Shown: piece after piece, positions 18,149 to 26,465 of the stretch
How the letters are laid out: each line of letters opens with the position of its first letter
Numbering within the stretch: position 1 is the first letter of the stretch
NCBI RefSeq assembly: GCF_007997005.1
Contig: NZ_VOSL01000002.1
Span: 1 to 64,000, forward strand
Direction: 5' to 3'
Source of the DNA: Lujinxingia vulgaris
GTDB lineage: Bacteria; Myxococcota_A; Bradymonadia; Bradymonadales; Bradymonadaceae
DNA: 64,000 bases
Notes under the pieces: model-generated
Told to the model about the DNA's origin: nothing
Seen by the model: only the letters and a program-made list of their open reading frames with translations
Databases searched by the model: none
Position numbers and translations under genes: made by a program

Positions 18149-19117
18149 TTAGATGTGTTCGCGGTGGATGATGCCGCGAAAGTCCTCGGCGCGAAAGGGC
18201 AGGTCGAGGCGCGGCTCGCGCGCGAAGGTTTTGGCGTAGATCATCGGCTTGAGCGGAAAGCGTGTCGGGAAGTAGTTGATGTGGAAGATGGTGGCCGCCG
18301 CGCGGAAGTCGGTGCCGCGCAACGCGCGCAGGTGGCGTCGAAGCGCGGGGTCGGTGCAGGCGTCGATGGCCGCGCTCAGGGCGTCCTCGTCCCATTCGGT
18401 GGGCTCGACCTCCTCGTCGGGCAGATCGCCCTGGTAGGGTTTGGGATCGTTGTAGACCCGCCAGATGGAGGCCTCGTCGGTGGTCTCGCGGGCGAAGGGA
18501 TCGATGGGGAGGCCGTTGAGCCAGGTGTTAAAATGCACATGCGGCGCCGACCAGGGGAAGGCGGCGAGCATGTCGACGCCGGAGCCGCCGGCCAGGGCGA
18601 TGGGCTGGGCGCGGGTGACCATCTGGCCCGGCGTGACCAGCGCGCGCCCGAGGTGGTTGCTGGTGGTGATGAGCCCGCGGCCGTGGTCGATCACAACCTT
18701 GAGCCCGCCGCGGTGGAACTCGTTGGAGACGCGCACGACGCGGCCCGGCGCCGGGGCCACCACGACGGTGCCCACGGGAATGGCGAAGTCGGTGCCGTTG
18801 TGGCTGTCGTAGGTGCGCTCCTTGCCGCGGTAGTCGGTGACCCGGGTGACTCGCACCGACCAGCCGTCTTCGACCGGAGTCGGGGTGTGGTTAAAGAGGT
18901 TGTAGATGGGAATGAGGCCGTCTTTGCGGGTGAGGCCCAGCCAGGTGGAGAGGCTCAGGCGCGGGTGTAAGATCTTCAGGCTGGTGGTGTCGAAGCGGCT
19001 GGGCGGGGTGTGGGGATCGCCGCGGAGCATGAGCATCGCCTCGCGCAGGCGTTGCGAGGGGTTGGTGAGGCCGAAGATTTCGGGGATGGAGAGTGGCGAG
19101 GTGTCGAGAGAGGGCAA
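18149..19117 (-). CDS. M23-family (LytM-like) metallopeptidase
   Basis: A 322-residue protein with the M23 core. HNGTDFAIPVGTVVVAPAPGRVV carries the first zinc ligands (HxxxD), and the HVHF motif near residue 200 completes the site, so it looks catalytically competent against peptidoglycan or other Gly-rich peptides. No signal peptide is visible. The start is most likely TTG at 19117, because GGAG lies six bases upstream of it on the minus strand; an internal ATG 27 codons later is the alternative. The 5' side is bordered after about 45 bases by a long (GATCTC)n microsatellite. The C-terminal roughly 100 residues (ALSAAIDACTDPALRRHLRALRG onwards) are not recognised. Confidence 0.85.
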   Translation of the reverse strand: MPSLDTSPLSIPEIFGLTNPSQRLREAMLMLRGDPHTPPSRFDTTSLKILHPRLSLSTWLGLTRKDGLIPIYNLFNHTPTPVEDGWSVRVTRVTDYRGKERTYDSHNGTDFAIPVGTVVVAPAPGRVVRVSNEFHRGGLKVVIDHGRGLITTSNHLGRALVTPGQMVTRAQPIALAGGSGVDMLAAFPWSAPHVHFNTWLNGLPIDPFARETTDEASIWRVYNDPKPYQGDLPDEEVEPTEWDEDALSAAIDACTDPALRRHLRALRGTDFRAAATIFHINYFPTRFPLKPMIYAKTFAREPRLDLPFRAEDFRGIIHREHI

Positions 19118-19161
19118 TTGGGGGCTCCGGTTCTTTTTTTGGGGGGGGCGTGCTCGGGCTT

Positions 19162-19408
19162 GATCTCGATCTCGATCTCGATCTCGATCTCGATCTCGGT
19201 CTCGATCTCGATCTCGATCTCGATCTCGATCTCGATCTCGGTCTCGATCTCGATCTCGATCTCGGGCTCGATCTCGGGCTCGATCTCGGTCTCGATCTCG
19301 ATCTCGGTCTCGATCTCGATCTCGGTCTCGATCTCGATCTCGGTCTCGATCTCGATCTCGGTCTCGATCTCGATCTCGGTCTCGATCTCGATCTCGGTCT
19401 CGATCTCG
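19162..19408. repeat. hexanucleotide microsatellite, about 41 units of GATCTC
   Basis: A nearly pure run of CTCGAT/GATCTC hexamers with periodic CTCGGT and CTCGGG variants, about 247 bp. All six frames stay open through it (Asp-Leu, Ile-Ser or Ser-Arg dipeptide runs), but no flanking frame has a credible start or domain. It begins about 45 bp upstream of the M23 peptidase start and could alter its promoter region by length change. Confidence 0.95.
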
Positions 19409-19493
19409 TGCTGGTGCTCGTGCAGGTGCAGGTGCTCTCGGCGTTTATGATGGCGGTTGGGTTGAGGGCTCGTGAGGTCTCGGTGTTGGATGG

Positions 19494-19700
19494 GAGGAGC
19501 GGCTTGAGTGCTTTAGAGCGTTTTTTTCGGGATCGGAGGAGCGAGACGAGGGCTCGGGAGTCCTTTCTTTCGATCATGGAGGAGCGTTTTGAGTGCTTTC
19601 GAGCGTTTTTCTCGGGATGGGAGGAGCGGCTTGAGTGCTTTAGAGCGTTTTTTTCGGGATCGGAGGAGCGGCTTGAGGGCTCGGGAGCCTTCGGGCGCTT
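19494..19700. repeat. three imperfect direct repeats of about 40 bp
   Basis: Blocks of the form GAGCGGCTTGAGTGCTTTAG followed by a GAGCGTTTTTTTCGGGAT-type end recur near 19498, 19573 and 19627, the middle one divergent. They lie between the microsatellite and the neighbouring gene's stop. No gene was recognised in 19409-19786. Confidence 0.65.
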
Positions 19701-19786
19701 CATCGCGTCGAGAAAGAGGTGCTTCAGGGCATGTCTGCCATCCTAAATCTTGAACGGCCGTTCAGTCCAGGGGGCGCGGGGTCGGG

Positions 19787-20491
19787 TCAGGGCTGGGCCT
19801 GGCGTTCGTTTTTGCGGTGTTTGGCGTAGGCGAGTGCAACGCCGGCGGCGGAGAGGCCGAGGGTGGCGGCCAGGAGCAGCCAGAAGAGGGTGCCGGAGGA
19901 GGGCTCGCCATCGGAGAGGTCGCGCAGTTTGATGTCGAGGGTGCTCAGGCAGCGCTCGATGGGGGTGTTCCAGGCGTGAAACTCGGCGGCGCCGCCTTCG
20001 CCGGGGGGGAGGTTGGCGAAGGTGGGGTCCACGCAGGCGTCGAGCTCGGTGCGAAAGCGGGTGTGGGTGGCCTCGGTGATATCGCCTGTGGCCAGGGCCT
20101 GGTCGAGGAGCTCGTGGCGGCGCTGGAGGTAGTCTTCCAGGCGCGGCAGCGCGGCGCTTGCCTCGCGCAGAAAGTCGGCGCGGTGGCGCATCGCGGTCAA
20201 ATCCGCGTCGCTGTGCAGCTCGCCGGTGGCGTCGCAGTCGGCCAGGGCGCGGGTGCGCCAGGCATCCAGGGTTTGCATGGACTGGCGGGTGGGGTGCTCG
20301 GCGTCGAGGCGCTCGGCCAGCGGCGAGAGGTCGGCGGGGGTGGGCATGGCGGCGACGGTCTGGCAGCGGGAGTTGGAGGCGGTCTGGGCGTGGGCTGGCT
20401 GAGGGACGTTGAGCAGGGTCAGCGCGGTGATGAAGGCGATGAGGGGGAGGAGGAGGGCGGTCTGGCGGGGAGCTTGGGGCAGGAGGGGCAT
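19787..20491 (-). CDS. exported protein with C-terminal membrane anchor, function unknown
   Basis: A 234-residue protein starting at ATG 20491 (MPLLPQAPRQTALLLPLIAF). It has a long signal peptide ending near AHA-QTASNSRC, a helical middle domain rich in Arg, Leu and Glu (RRHELLDQALATGDITEATHTRFR), a few cysteines and a C-terminal membrane helix (GTLFWLLLAATLGLSAAGVALAY) with a basic tail. The open frame continues upstream through the repeat array, but that part encodes only repeat-derived peptide (DPRSP, TLGHL), so the inner start is preferred. No family recognised. A periplasmic helical domain tethered to the inner membrane is the simplest reading. Confidence 0.6.
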   Translation of the reverse strand: MPLLPQAPRQTALLLPLIAFITALTLLNVPQPAHAQTASNSRCQTVAAMPTPADLSPLAERLDAEHPTRQSMQTLDAWRTRALADCDATGELHSDADLTAMRHRADFLREASAALPRLEDYLQRRHELLDQALATGDITEATHTRFRTELDACVDPTFANLPPGEGGAAEFHAWNTPIERCLSTLDIKLRDLSDGEPSSGTLFWLLLAATLGLSAAGVALAYAKHRKNERQAQP

Positions 20492-20574
20492 CGTGTGCTC
20501 GGGTGCGGGGTCTGTGAGGCGCACAGATTGGCACGGAGGGTGGGGGGATGCCAGCCGGGGATGGGGGAGGGAGG

Positions 20575-20750
20575 TGACCCAGGGTCGTGTTTGGAGGTGA
20601 CCCAGGGTCGAGTTTGGAGGTGACCGAGGGTCGTCTGATCGCGAGGCGACATGCTGTTTGGAGGTGACCGAGGGTCGTGTTTGGAGGTGACCCAGGGTCG
20701 TTGCGACGGGTGACCGAGGGTCGTTGCGAGCGATGACCCTGGGTTGCCGA
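20575..20750. repeat. palindromic repeat array A1 (about 7 motifs)
   Basis: Seven copies of TGACCSWGGGTYG (GACCCAGGGTCG and GACCGAGGGTCG, last one GACCCTGGGTTG). Some are separated by TGTTTGGAGG-like spacers, and all read TGACC on the plus strand. It is the first array met from the left and lies between two minus-strand genes. Confidence 0.9.
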
Positions 20751-20815
20751 AGCACAAGGTTTTGTGCGGGTGTGGGGCGACCCAGGGGCATCGCGACAGG
20801 GCGTGACTCGCAGAT

Positions 20816-21250
20816 TCAGGAGGGCGGGTTCTGCTGGAGCTTTTCGCGCATCTTCGCCTCCTGCTCGCGCAGCTCCGGGGTGAACTCCTCGCCGAAGTCC
20901 TCATCTTCGAAGATGGGGCGAAGCTCCAGTTCGGCCTCTTCGCCAGGCATGGGGGAGGGGCACTTGCGGGCCCAGGCGATGGCGTCTTCCATGGAGTCGA
21001 CCTGCCAGATCCAGAACCCGGCGATGAGCTCTCTGGTCTCGGCAAAGGGGCCGTCGGTGACGGAGGTGCCTCCCTCGGTAAAACGCACCCGCGCCCCTTT
21101 GCGGCTCGGGTGCAGGCCCTCGCCGGCGACCATGATGCCGGCGTCGACGAGCTGCTGGTTGTAGTTGCCCATAGCGGTGAGTTGCTCCTCGGTAGGCATG
21201 TGGCCGGCTTCGGAGTTGGGGGTGGCTTTGACAATGACCATGACGCGCAT
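20816..21250 (-). CDS. YCII/DGPF-domain protein
   Basis: A 144-residue protein of the YCII-related (DGPF) family. It shows the N-terminal MRVMVIVKATPNSEAG, the block MGNYNQQLVDAGIMVAGEGLHPSRKGARV, the signature DGPFAETRELIAGFWIWQVDSMEDAIAWARKCP, and a family-typical PIFEDEDF ending. A charged C-terminal tail is extra. These small ferredoxin-fold proteins often accompany ECF sigma factors, but none is adjacent here. Biochemical role unknown. Confidence 0.88.
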   Translation of the reverse strand: MRVMVIVKATPNSEAGHMPTEEQLTAMGNYNQQLVDAGIMVAGEGLHPSRKGARVRFTEGGTSVTDGPFAETRELIAGFWIWQVDSMEDAIAWARKCPSPMPGEEAELELRPIFEDEDFGEEFTPELREQEAKMREKLQQNPPS

Positions 21251-21370
21251 GTGTGCTCCGTGGCTCAGGGGTGGAAGAGGGCCCGAGTGGGGTCGGGCGA
21301 GTGGGTTGCCGGTATGTCGAAGAAGATGCGGTGGGATCGACAGGGAGGCCAGATTTTTCGATCAGGGAGG

Positions 21371-21724
21371 GTGACTCAGGGTCGTGTTTGGAGGTGACCG
21401 TGGGTCATGTTTGGGGGTGACCCAGGGTCGTTGAAGGAGATGACCGAGGGTTGCGTGAGATCGAGGATTTATGCGGTTGGGAGGTGACCGAGGGTCGTGA
21501 TTGGAGGTGACCGAGGGTCGAGGTGTGAGGTGACCGTGGGTCATGTTTGGGGGTGACCCAGGGTCGTTGAACGAGATGACCGAGGGTTGCGTGAGATCGA
21601 GGATTTATGCGGTTGGGAGGTGACCGAGGGTCGTGTTTGGGGATGACCGAGGGTCGTTGTTGGAGATGACCGAGGGTCATGTTTGGGGGTGACCCAGGGT
21701 CGTTGAAAAAATCACCCCGGGTCG
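21371..21724. repeat. palindromic repeat array A2 (about 13-14 motifs)
   Basis: Thirteen clear motifs plus one decayed copy, all TGACC on the plus strand, arranged as a duplicated block with a 136-bp period (from 21395 and 21531). Each block includes the companion sequence TTTATGCGGTTGGGAGG. It fills the divergent gap between the YCII gene and the lipoprotein gene at 21924, so it lies in both upstream regions. Confidence 0.92.
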
Positions 21725-21923
21725 GGTGCAGCGCGAGCGTAAGAGGGAAGGAATGGGACGTCGGTGTCATGTTGGGTCTTGGGGCGCTAAACGGTTGAGG
21801 TCGTGTGGTTTTTGGGGGGATTCGCGGTGTCTGGGGCGTGCTTGACATTTTCCCGGCGCGTAGCAAGCTGGGCGCCGACGTGGGGGGGCGACCAACTTTT
21901 GAAGAAAACGCGCGGAGTAGAGG

Positions 21924-22982
21924 ATGCGAGAGAAGATGTGGTGGATGGCCGCGGTGTTGAGCGGCGCGGTGATGGTGGCCGGCTGTGGTGATGGCGAGGT
22001 GGGCCAGGACGACGTGAGCGGGGAGGATGTGGGCGATGTTGCCGACGTGGGCGGGGACGCCGGCGATGGGGGCGTTGAGGATGCGGGCGAAGATACCGAT
22101 CCGACCGAGGATGCCGACGAGGACGCCGACCCGGATGCGGACGTCGAAGACGACGCCGGGACCGATGCCGATGTGGAAGACGACGCCGGCGATGTGGTGG
22201 TGCCCGATGATTGCCCGTCGGGGCAGCGGGCCAACAAGACCAGTGGGGCGTGCGAGGTGGTGCCGACGCTCCTGGTCTACACCCAGGATCTGCAGTCCTA
22301 TGTGGATGGGGCGCTGGCCTCGGAGATGCGCGGGATGATGGTGTGCGCCAGCGCCAGTGAGAATAACGGAAGTCTGCCGCGCGAGACGCTGGCCCAGGGA
22401 GAGCGCTGCCGGGTGTATGGCGAAGGGCTCTCGGAGCCGCCGGAGATCACGGCCTATGACGCCGGTCCGATTACGGTGTTTGGGCTCAATGAAGTCAGCA
22501 CGGCGCCCTTTTCTCCCAGCGAGTACGGCTCCTGCTACTCGCCGCCCCAGGGCTTGAACCCGCAATTTGTGTTTGAGCGGGAGGCGGAGCTGCGGGTGGT
22601 CTCAGCGGGGACCGAGGGGGAGGTTGAGGCGGAGTTTCCGGCCTTTGACCGCACTATCCAGACGATCGCACCTGCCGACTTTACCCACGACCCCATCGCT
22701 CCGGGTGAGGAGATGGTGCTGAGCTGGACGCCCAACCCGGACGCCTCGGAGGTGCGCCTGGATGTGGACGCGCGTGGTGCGGATGGCTCGCATGTGACGA
22801 TCGTGTGTGAGGTCGCCGACAACGGGCGCTACGTGATCCCGGCCGAGCTTACCGAGTACCTTCCCGAGGAGCGCACCAGTCAGTTCGTGTACCTGGAGCA
22901 GAGCCACACCGAGCGCATTGAGCCGGAAGATTCCAACGTGCTGATCATGCTCTCGACGGGCGCGGCGGTGCGTAAACGCTGA
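21924..22982 (+). CDS. lipoprotein with acidic repeat linker, function unknown
   Basis: A 352-residue predicted lipoprotein: MREKMWWMAAVLSGAVMVAGC (lipobox VAGC), then about 70 residues dominated by Asp, Glu, Gly and Val (GEDVGDVADVGGDAG, EDADEDADPDADVEDDAG), as in a flexible surface tether. A globular part with paired cysteines follows (DDCPSGQRANKTSGACEVVP and later MMVCAS, GERCRVYGEG, IVCEVADNGRYVIPAE). The last part resembles an all-beta domain (VLSWTPNPDASEVRLDVDARG). A TTGACA hexamer occurs at 21842, but no convincing -10 partner was found. No family recognised. Confidence 0.7.
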   Translation: MREKMWWMAAVLSGAVMVAGCGDGEVGQDDVSGEDVGDVADVGGDAGDGGVEDAGEDTDPTEDADEDADPDADVEDDAGTDADVEDDAGDVVVPDDCPSGQRANKTSGACEVVPTLLVYTQDLQSYVDGALASEMRGMMVCASASENNGSLPRETLAQGERCRVYGEGLSEPPEITAYDAGPITVFGLNEVSTAPFSPSEYGSCYSPPQGLNPQFVFEREAELRVVSAGTEGEVEAEFPAFDRTIQTIAPADFTHDPIAPGEEMVLSWTPNPDASEVRLDVDARGADGSHVTIVCEVADNGRYVIPAELTEYLPEERTSQFVYLEQSHTERIEPEDSNVLIMLSTGAAVRKR

Positions 22983-23007
22983 GCTCAGATCATCGCCGGG
23001 GGGAAAT

Positions 23008-23226
23008 GACCGTGGGTCGCGTCATCGCCAGTAAATATGCGGGTGAGAGGTGACCGTGGGTTGTTTGTCGAGATGACCCAGGGTCGTCTGATCCCCGGTA
23101 TCTATGCGGGTGAGAGGCGACCGTGGGTCGTTCGATCCGATGACCCAGGGTCGTTCGATCCGATGACCCAGGGTCGTTTGTCGAGATGACCCAGGGTCGT
23201 TGGTCGAGATGACCCAGGGTCGTTGA
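23008..23226. repeat. palindromic repeat array A3 (about 8 motifs)
   Basis: Eight motifs, first GACCGTGGGTCG forms with the companion TATGCGGGTGAGAGG, then GACCCAGGGTCG units spaced by TTCGATCCGA or TTTGTCGAGA. It fills the convergent gap between the lipoprotein gene ending at 22982 and the minus-strand gene ending at 23247. Confidence 0.92.
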
Positions 23227-23246
23227 GATGCCGGTCGATGGGGTTG

Positions 23247-23708
23247 TTAAAAGTACTGCTCGCCATGGCAGACGGTGGGTTCCTGCTCGCCGTCGACCTG
23301 CAAGGTGAAGCTCTCCTCGCCATGGACCACCGTGTATTCACCGGGCTCGAGGGCGGGGATGGCGCAGGTGGCCTGGAGCTGGCCGCAGTCTTCGGTGCAG
23401 GCGCGCATCGTCACGCTGTAGTCGAGGTAGGAGGCGCTGGAGGTGAGGGTGATGGTGGTGCCCTCGACGTTTGCCTGGCAGCTGGCCTGGGGCTCTTTGG
23501 AGCAGCTTGAGGAGAGGCAGACCGGCAGGGTGACGCTGAGGGAGGGGATCTCGCGCTCGCTGTAGTCCTGCGGGTCGTCGGCCAGGTGCAGGCAGACGGT
23601 GCCTTCGTTTTCAAAGGAGACGCGTTCGGGTTCGTCGTCGGCCTGGCTGCAGGCGGCGATGAGGGGAATGGCGAGCAGGCTCAGGGCGATGCGGCGAGCG
23701 TAGAGCAT
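23247..23708 (-). CDS. small cysteine-rich lipoprotein (paralogue 1)
   Basis: A 153-residue predicted lipoprotein: MLYARRIALSLLAIPLIAAC with lipobox IAAC. After the tether comes SFENEGTVCLHL, then LPVCLSSSCSKEPQASC, TEDCGQLQATCAIP and PTVCHGEQYF. The regular cysteines suggest a disulfide-stabilised exported domain. The neighbour at 23767-24234 shares FENEG-VCL, LPVCLSSSCS, the SYLD strand and the CG-L-A-C-IPAL ending, so the two are tandem duplicates. Function unknown. Confidence 0.72.
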   Translation of the reverse strand: MLYARRIALSLLAIPLIAACSQADDEPERVSFENEGTVCLHLADDPQDYSEREIPSLSVTLPVCLSSSCSKEPQASCQANVEGTTITLTSSASYLDYSVTMRACTEDCGQLQATCAIPALEPGEYTVVHGEESFTLQVDGEQEPTVCHGEQYF

Positions 23709-23766
23709 GGGGGGATCCTTCAGAAATGTGTGCGGGGAGGCTCAGAAGATTGAGGTTGCGTCGGGC

Positions 23767-24234
23767 TCAGGACGCATCGGCTTGCAGACAACCCTCGGGC
23801 TGGGAGGGGACCTCGAAGGTGTAGGTGGTCTGACCGTGGGTCAGGGTGTACTGGCCTTCGGGCAGGGCGGGGATCTCGCACTCGGCGTGCAGCAGGCCGC
23901 AGTCGGCGGTGCAGGTGCCATCGACAACGCTGGTGTCCAGGTAGGAGCCCTGGGAGGTGAGGGTGATGGTGTTGGTGGCCGCGTCGAGCTCGACCTCGCA
24001 GGTGGCCTGAGCGTCTGAGGAACAGCTCGATGAGAGGCAGACAGGAAGCTCGACGATCACCTCGATGGGAGCCTCGGCCTCAATGGCGCTCTGGTCATCG
24101 AAGCTGAAGCGGTTGAGGCAGACATCGCCCTCGTTCTCGAAGGTTTTTAAGGTGGGTTCAGCGTCTTCGGCGCAGCCTGCGAAGATCGTGATGGCGAGGG
24201 CGATGGGAAGCCAGCAGTTGGGATGGCTGATCAT
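23767..24234 (-). CDS. small cysteine-rich lipoprotein (paralogue 2)
   Basis: A 155-residue predicted lipoprotein starting at ATG 24234: MISHPNCWLPIALAITIFAGC, lipobox FAGC. It shares with the downstream gene the cores FENEGDVCLNRF, LPVCLSSSCSSDAQATC, SYLDTSVVDGTCTADCGLLHAECEIPALPEGQYTL and a C-terminal cysteine. The open frame extends upstream, but that region has no signal sequence. The spacing of 58 bases between the two suggests co-transcription. Function unknown. Confidence 0.7.
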   Translation of the reverse strand: MISHPNCWLPIALAITIFAGCAEDAEPTLKTFENEGDVCLNRFSFDDQSAIEAEAPIEVIVELPVCLSSSCSSDAQATCEVELDAATNTITLTSQGSYLDTSVVDGTCTADCGLLHAECEIPALPEGQYTLTHGQTTYTFEVPSQPEGCLQADAS

Positions 24235-24345
24235 GGTGTGCTCCGAGATGGCGTCGTCAAAACATTGATTTGCAGAGCCAGTGAGGAGGGGCCACCGGCG
24301 TATGCCGTGATTAACTAGCAAAGGCTATGCCAGATGGTGGAGGTG

Positions 24346-24386
24346 AAAAGAAAAGCCCGGGACCTGTGGGGAGGTCGCGGGCTTTA
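24346..24386 (-). terminator. intrinsic terminator of the sulfur operon
   Basis: Read on the minus strand, the stem AAAGCCCG-C-GACCT pairs with AGGTC-C-CGGGCTTT and is followed by TTCTTTTC. It lies about 40 bases after the stop of the last gene of the three-gene operon. Confidence 0.85.
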
Positions 24387-24426
24387 TCGTGTTCATGCGC
24401 TCGCCCTATGGGGCGAAGCGAGAGCA

Positions 24427-24849
24427 TCAGGCCGTTTTGGGTTGCAGGAAGCGGTCGGCGATGAGGATGCCGATGAGCATGGCCGGCACGAAGATAAACG
24501 CCGAAGTTAGACCGGCGGCAGCCCCGGTGAGCGCCGGGCCGGGGCAGAAGCCGCCAAGGCCCCAGCCGATGCCGAAGAGGGCGCCACCTATGATGAGGCG
24601 TTTGTCGAGATCGCGACGTTCGGGCAGGTAGAAGCGCGGGCTGAAGAAGGGGCGGTCGCGTTTGCTGATGATGGGAAAGGTGATGGCGTAGACCAGCACC
24701 GCTCCGCCCATGACGAATGCGAGCGAAGGATCCCATTCGCCGAAAAGATCGAGAAAGGCGATGACCTTTTCGGGGCGGGTCATCTCGGCGACGCCCAGGC
24801 CGATGGCGAAGATAAAGCCCGAGAGGGCGATAACGAGGTGACGAATCAT
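24427..24849 (-). CDS. YeeE/YedE-like (DUF6691) membrane transporter half
   Basis: A 140-residue protein with four hydrophobic segments, of the DUF6691/YeeE-YedE group. The signature [24 protein letters not shown] contains the conserved cysteine in GFCPGP, typical of proteins that move reduced sulfur compounds such as thiosulfate. The N-terminal [23 protein letters not shown] is the first membrane helix. Its start overlaps the stop of the companion half (24846-24849), so the two halves are translated together and probably form one channel. It is the last gene of the operon. Confidence 0.88.
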   Translation of the reverse strand: MIRHLVIALSGFIFAIGLGVAEMTRPEKVIAFLDLFGEWDPSLAFVMGGAVLVYAITFPIISKRDRPFFSPRFYLPERRDLDKRLIIGGALFGIGWGLGGFCPGPALTGAAAGLTSAFIFVPAMLIGILIADRFLQPKTA

Positions 24850-25292
24850 CCGAAGACTCCCAGTCCGAGGGTGCGGGTGATGAAGACGGTCAAAAAGCCG
24901 GCGGCCATAAAGGAGAGGGTGGCCACGAGCGAGCGGGCCGAGAAGCGGGAGAGGCCGCAGACGCCGTGGCCGCTGGTGCAGCCGTTACCGACGCGGGTGC
25001 CCACGCCGACGAGCAGTCCGGCGGCGACGAGCCATCCGGCGCTTAAGTCAACCTCGGTGGTGACAAACTGAGGGAAGAAGAGCGCCAGGAGGATGCCGCC
25101 AGCGACCATGCCGCCGACAAAGAGGGCCTGCCAGGGAAGCGGCCCCAGGCGCTCGGAGTCTTTGCTGAAGAGCCCGGAGAGGATGCCGCTGATGCCGGCG
25201 ATGCGCCCCTCGGTGGCCAGAAGAAGGGTGGCGGCCAGGCCGATGAGCACACCGCCGAGGGCGGCGGTGATGGGGGTGAACATCGTTTCCAT
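24846..25292 (-). CDS. YeeE/YedE-family sulfur-compound transporter half
   Basis: A 148-residue membrane protein with the YeeE/YedE signature [21 protein letters not shown] (two conserved cysteines) and four to five hydrophobic segments ([48 protein letters not shown]). It pairs with the DUF6691 half directly downstream. Together they correspond to a full-length YeeE-type permease split in two, as in PmpA/PmpB-type systems. It follows the metallo-beta-lactamase-fold gene after three bases, in one operon. Confidence 0.9.
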   Translation of the reverse strand: METMFTPITAALGGVLIGLAATLLLATEGRIAGISGILSGLFSKDSERLGPLPWQALFVGGMVAGGILLALFFPQFVTTEVDLSAGWLVAAGLLVGVGTRVGNGCTSGHGVCGLSRFSARSLVATLSFMAAGFLTVFITRTLGLGVFG

Positions 25293-25295
25293 GAA

Positions 25296-26207
25296 TCAGA
25301 CCTCCTCGAGGGTCAGGTCGGCGTCCGGCGTGGAGGCCGGGCGGAAGGCGTTGACGGGGATGCGCAGGTAGCGCTTCTCGTTGTCTTCGGGTTGGGGCAG
25401 GGAGCCGGCGTCGATGTTGACCTGCAGGCTCTGCAAGAGGAGCTTCGGCGCCGAGAGGGTCTTATCGCGGGAGTCGCGCATGGTGATGAAGTCGGCCTGG
25501 GAGCGCCCTTCGGGGAGTTGCACGTTGTGGGCCTTTTGCTCGGCGATGGTGCTCATGAACTGCACCTCGCGGCCGCCGGGCTGGTAGTCGTGGCCGACGA
25601 AGACGCGCGTCTCATCGGGGAGTTTGTAGAGCTTTTCGGTGATGGAGTGGTGCAGGGCCTGGCTGGAGCCGCCGGGGAAGTCGCAGCGGCCGGTGCCGAA
25701 GTCGGGCATGAAGATGGTGTCGCCGGTGAAGATGGCGTCGCCGATGTGGTAGGTGGAGCAGGCCGGGGTGTGCCCGGGGGTGTAGATGGTCTCGACCTTC
25801 AGCGAGCCGGCCTCAAGCACCTCGCCCTCTTCAAGCAGCACATCGAACTGGCGCCCGTCGGTGGGGAAGTCGTCGGGGAGGTTGTAGACCTTTTTGAAGA
25901 TCTGTTGAACCTCGGTGATGCGGGCGCCGATGGCCAGGCGAGCTTTGGGGAAGTGCACTTTGACGTGCTGGGCGCCGGAGAGGTGGTCGGCGTGGGCGTG
26001 GGTCTCCAGGATATAATGGAGGGTGAGCTTGTGCTCTTTGAGGAAGTTGACGGCGCGGTCGGCCGACTCGGTCCACATCGCCGAGGCGTGGGGTTCGTAG
26101 TCGAGGACCGGATCGATGAGCACGGCGTCGCGGGTCTGGGGATCGTAGACGACGTAGGTCAGGGTGTTGGTACGCGCGTCGTAGAAAGGCTGGGTTTTGA
26201 TAGTCAT
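25296..26207 (-). CDS. metallo-beta-lactamase-fold protein (persulfide dioxygenase-like)
   Basis: A 303-residue MBL-fold protein with the metal-binding motif [10 protein letters not shown] (about residue 70), the downstream histidine in [15 protein letters not shown], the bridging aspartate in [21 protein letters not shown] and the final VGHDYQPGG. These features, including GxGRxDF, match the ETHE1/Blh group, which oxidises glutathione persulfide to sulfite, consistent with its place ahead of two sulfur transporter halves. It is longer at the C-terminus than ETHE1 (an extra roughly 60 residues). It begins 57 bases downstream of a sigma-54-type promoter. The rhodanese domain found in some relatives is absent. 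Confidence 0.87.
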   Translation of the reverse strand: MTIKTQPFYDARTNTLTYVVYDPQTRDAVLIDPVLDYEPHASAMWTESADRAVNFLKEHKLTLHYILETHAHADHLSGAQHVKVHFPKARLAIGARITEVQQIFKKVYNLPDDFPTDGRQFDVLLEEGEVLEAGSLKVETIYTPGHTPACSTYHIGDAIFTGDTIFMPDFGTGRCDFPGGSSQALHHSITEKLYKLPDETRVFVGHDYQPGGREVQFMSTIAEQKAHNVQLPEGRSQADFITMRDSRDKTLSAPKLLLQSLQVNIDAGSLPQPEDNEKRYLRIPVNAFRPASTPDADLTLEEV

Positions 26208-26263
26208 GCGAAACCTCCGAGTTGGGTGTTTTCGCCGTCGAGGCGTTGTCGAACTCTACCATT

Positions 26264-26279
26264 TGCCAGATGCGTGCCA
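26264..26279 (-). promoter_or_regulatory. sigma-54 promoter of the sulfur operon
   Basis: On the minus strand TGGCACGCATCTGGCA matches the sigma-54 consensus TGGCACG-N4-TTGCW at every conserved position except one T (TG instead of TT in the -12 box). The invariant GG and GC are correctly spaced. Transcription would start near 26253, giving a leader of about 45 bases before the ATG at 26207. A PspF-like activator is encoded divergently next to it. Confidence 0.8.
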
Positions 26280-26376
26280 ATATGCGCGAAAAACACGTAT
26301 GTGCTTATTCTATGCGGTGATTCGGGGATCCGCCTGAGAAAATGAAGGTGTGGGAGGGGATTTTTGTTCCACTATT

Positions 26377-26408
26377 GTTTCGAAATCGTTTAAATGTTGA
26401 AACGAAAC
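26377..26408. promoter_or_regulatory. candidate activator-binding inverted repeat
   Basis: GTTTCG at 26377 and CGAAAC at 26403 form a 32-bp AT-rich dyad, about 100 bases upstream of the sigma-54 promoter and just before the activator gene. That is the usual place for an enhancer-binding protein site. A direct TGCAAC repeat follows near 26413-26430. The assignment rests on position and symmetry only. Confidence 0.4.
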
Positions 26409-26465
26409 GTGGTGCAACGGATGCAACACGCGTGAAACCTGGTAGGAGAGGCTGGAGAGGAGAGG

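Noticed and set aside
19093-19746. Asp-Leu, Ile-Ser or Ser-Arg dipeptide proteins from the microsatellite
   Set aside because: A hexamer repeat keeps all frames open; flanking sequence overlaps the M23 gene in another frame or lacks any domain.
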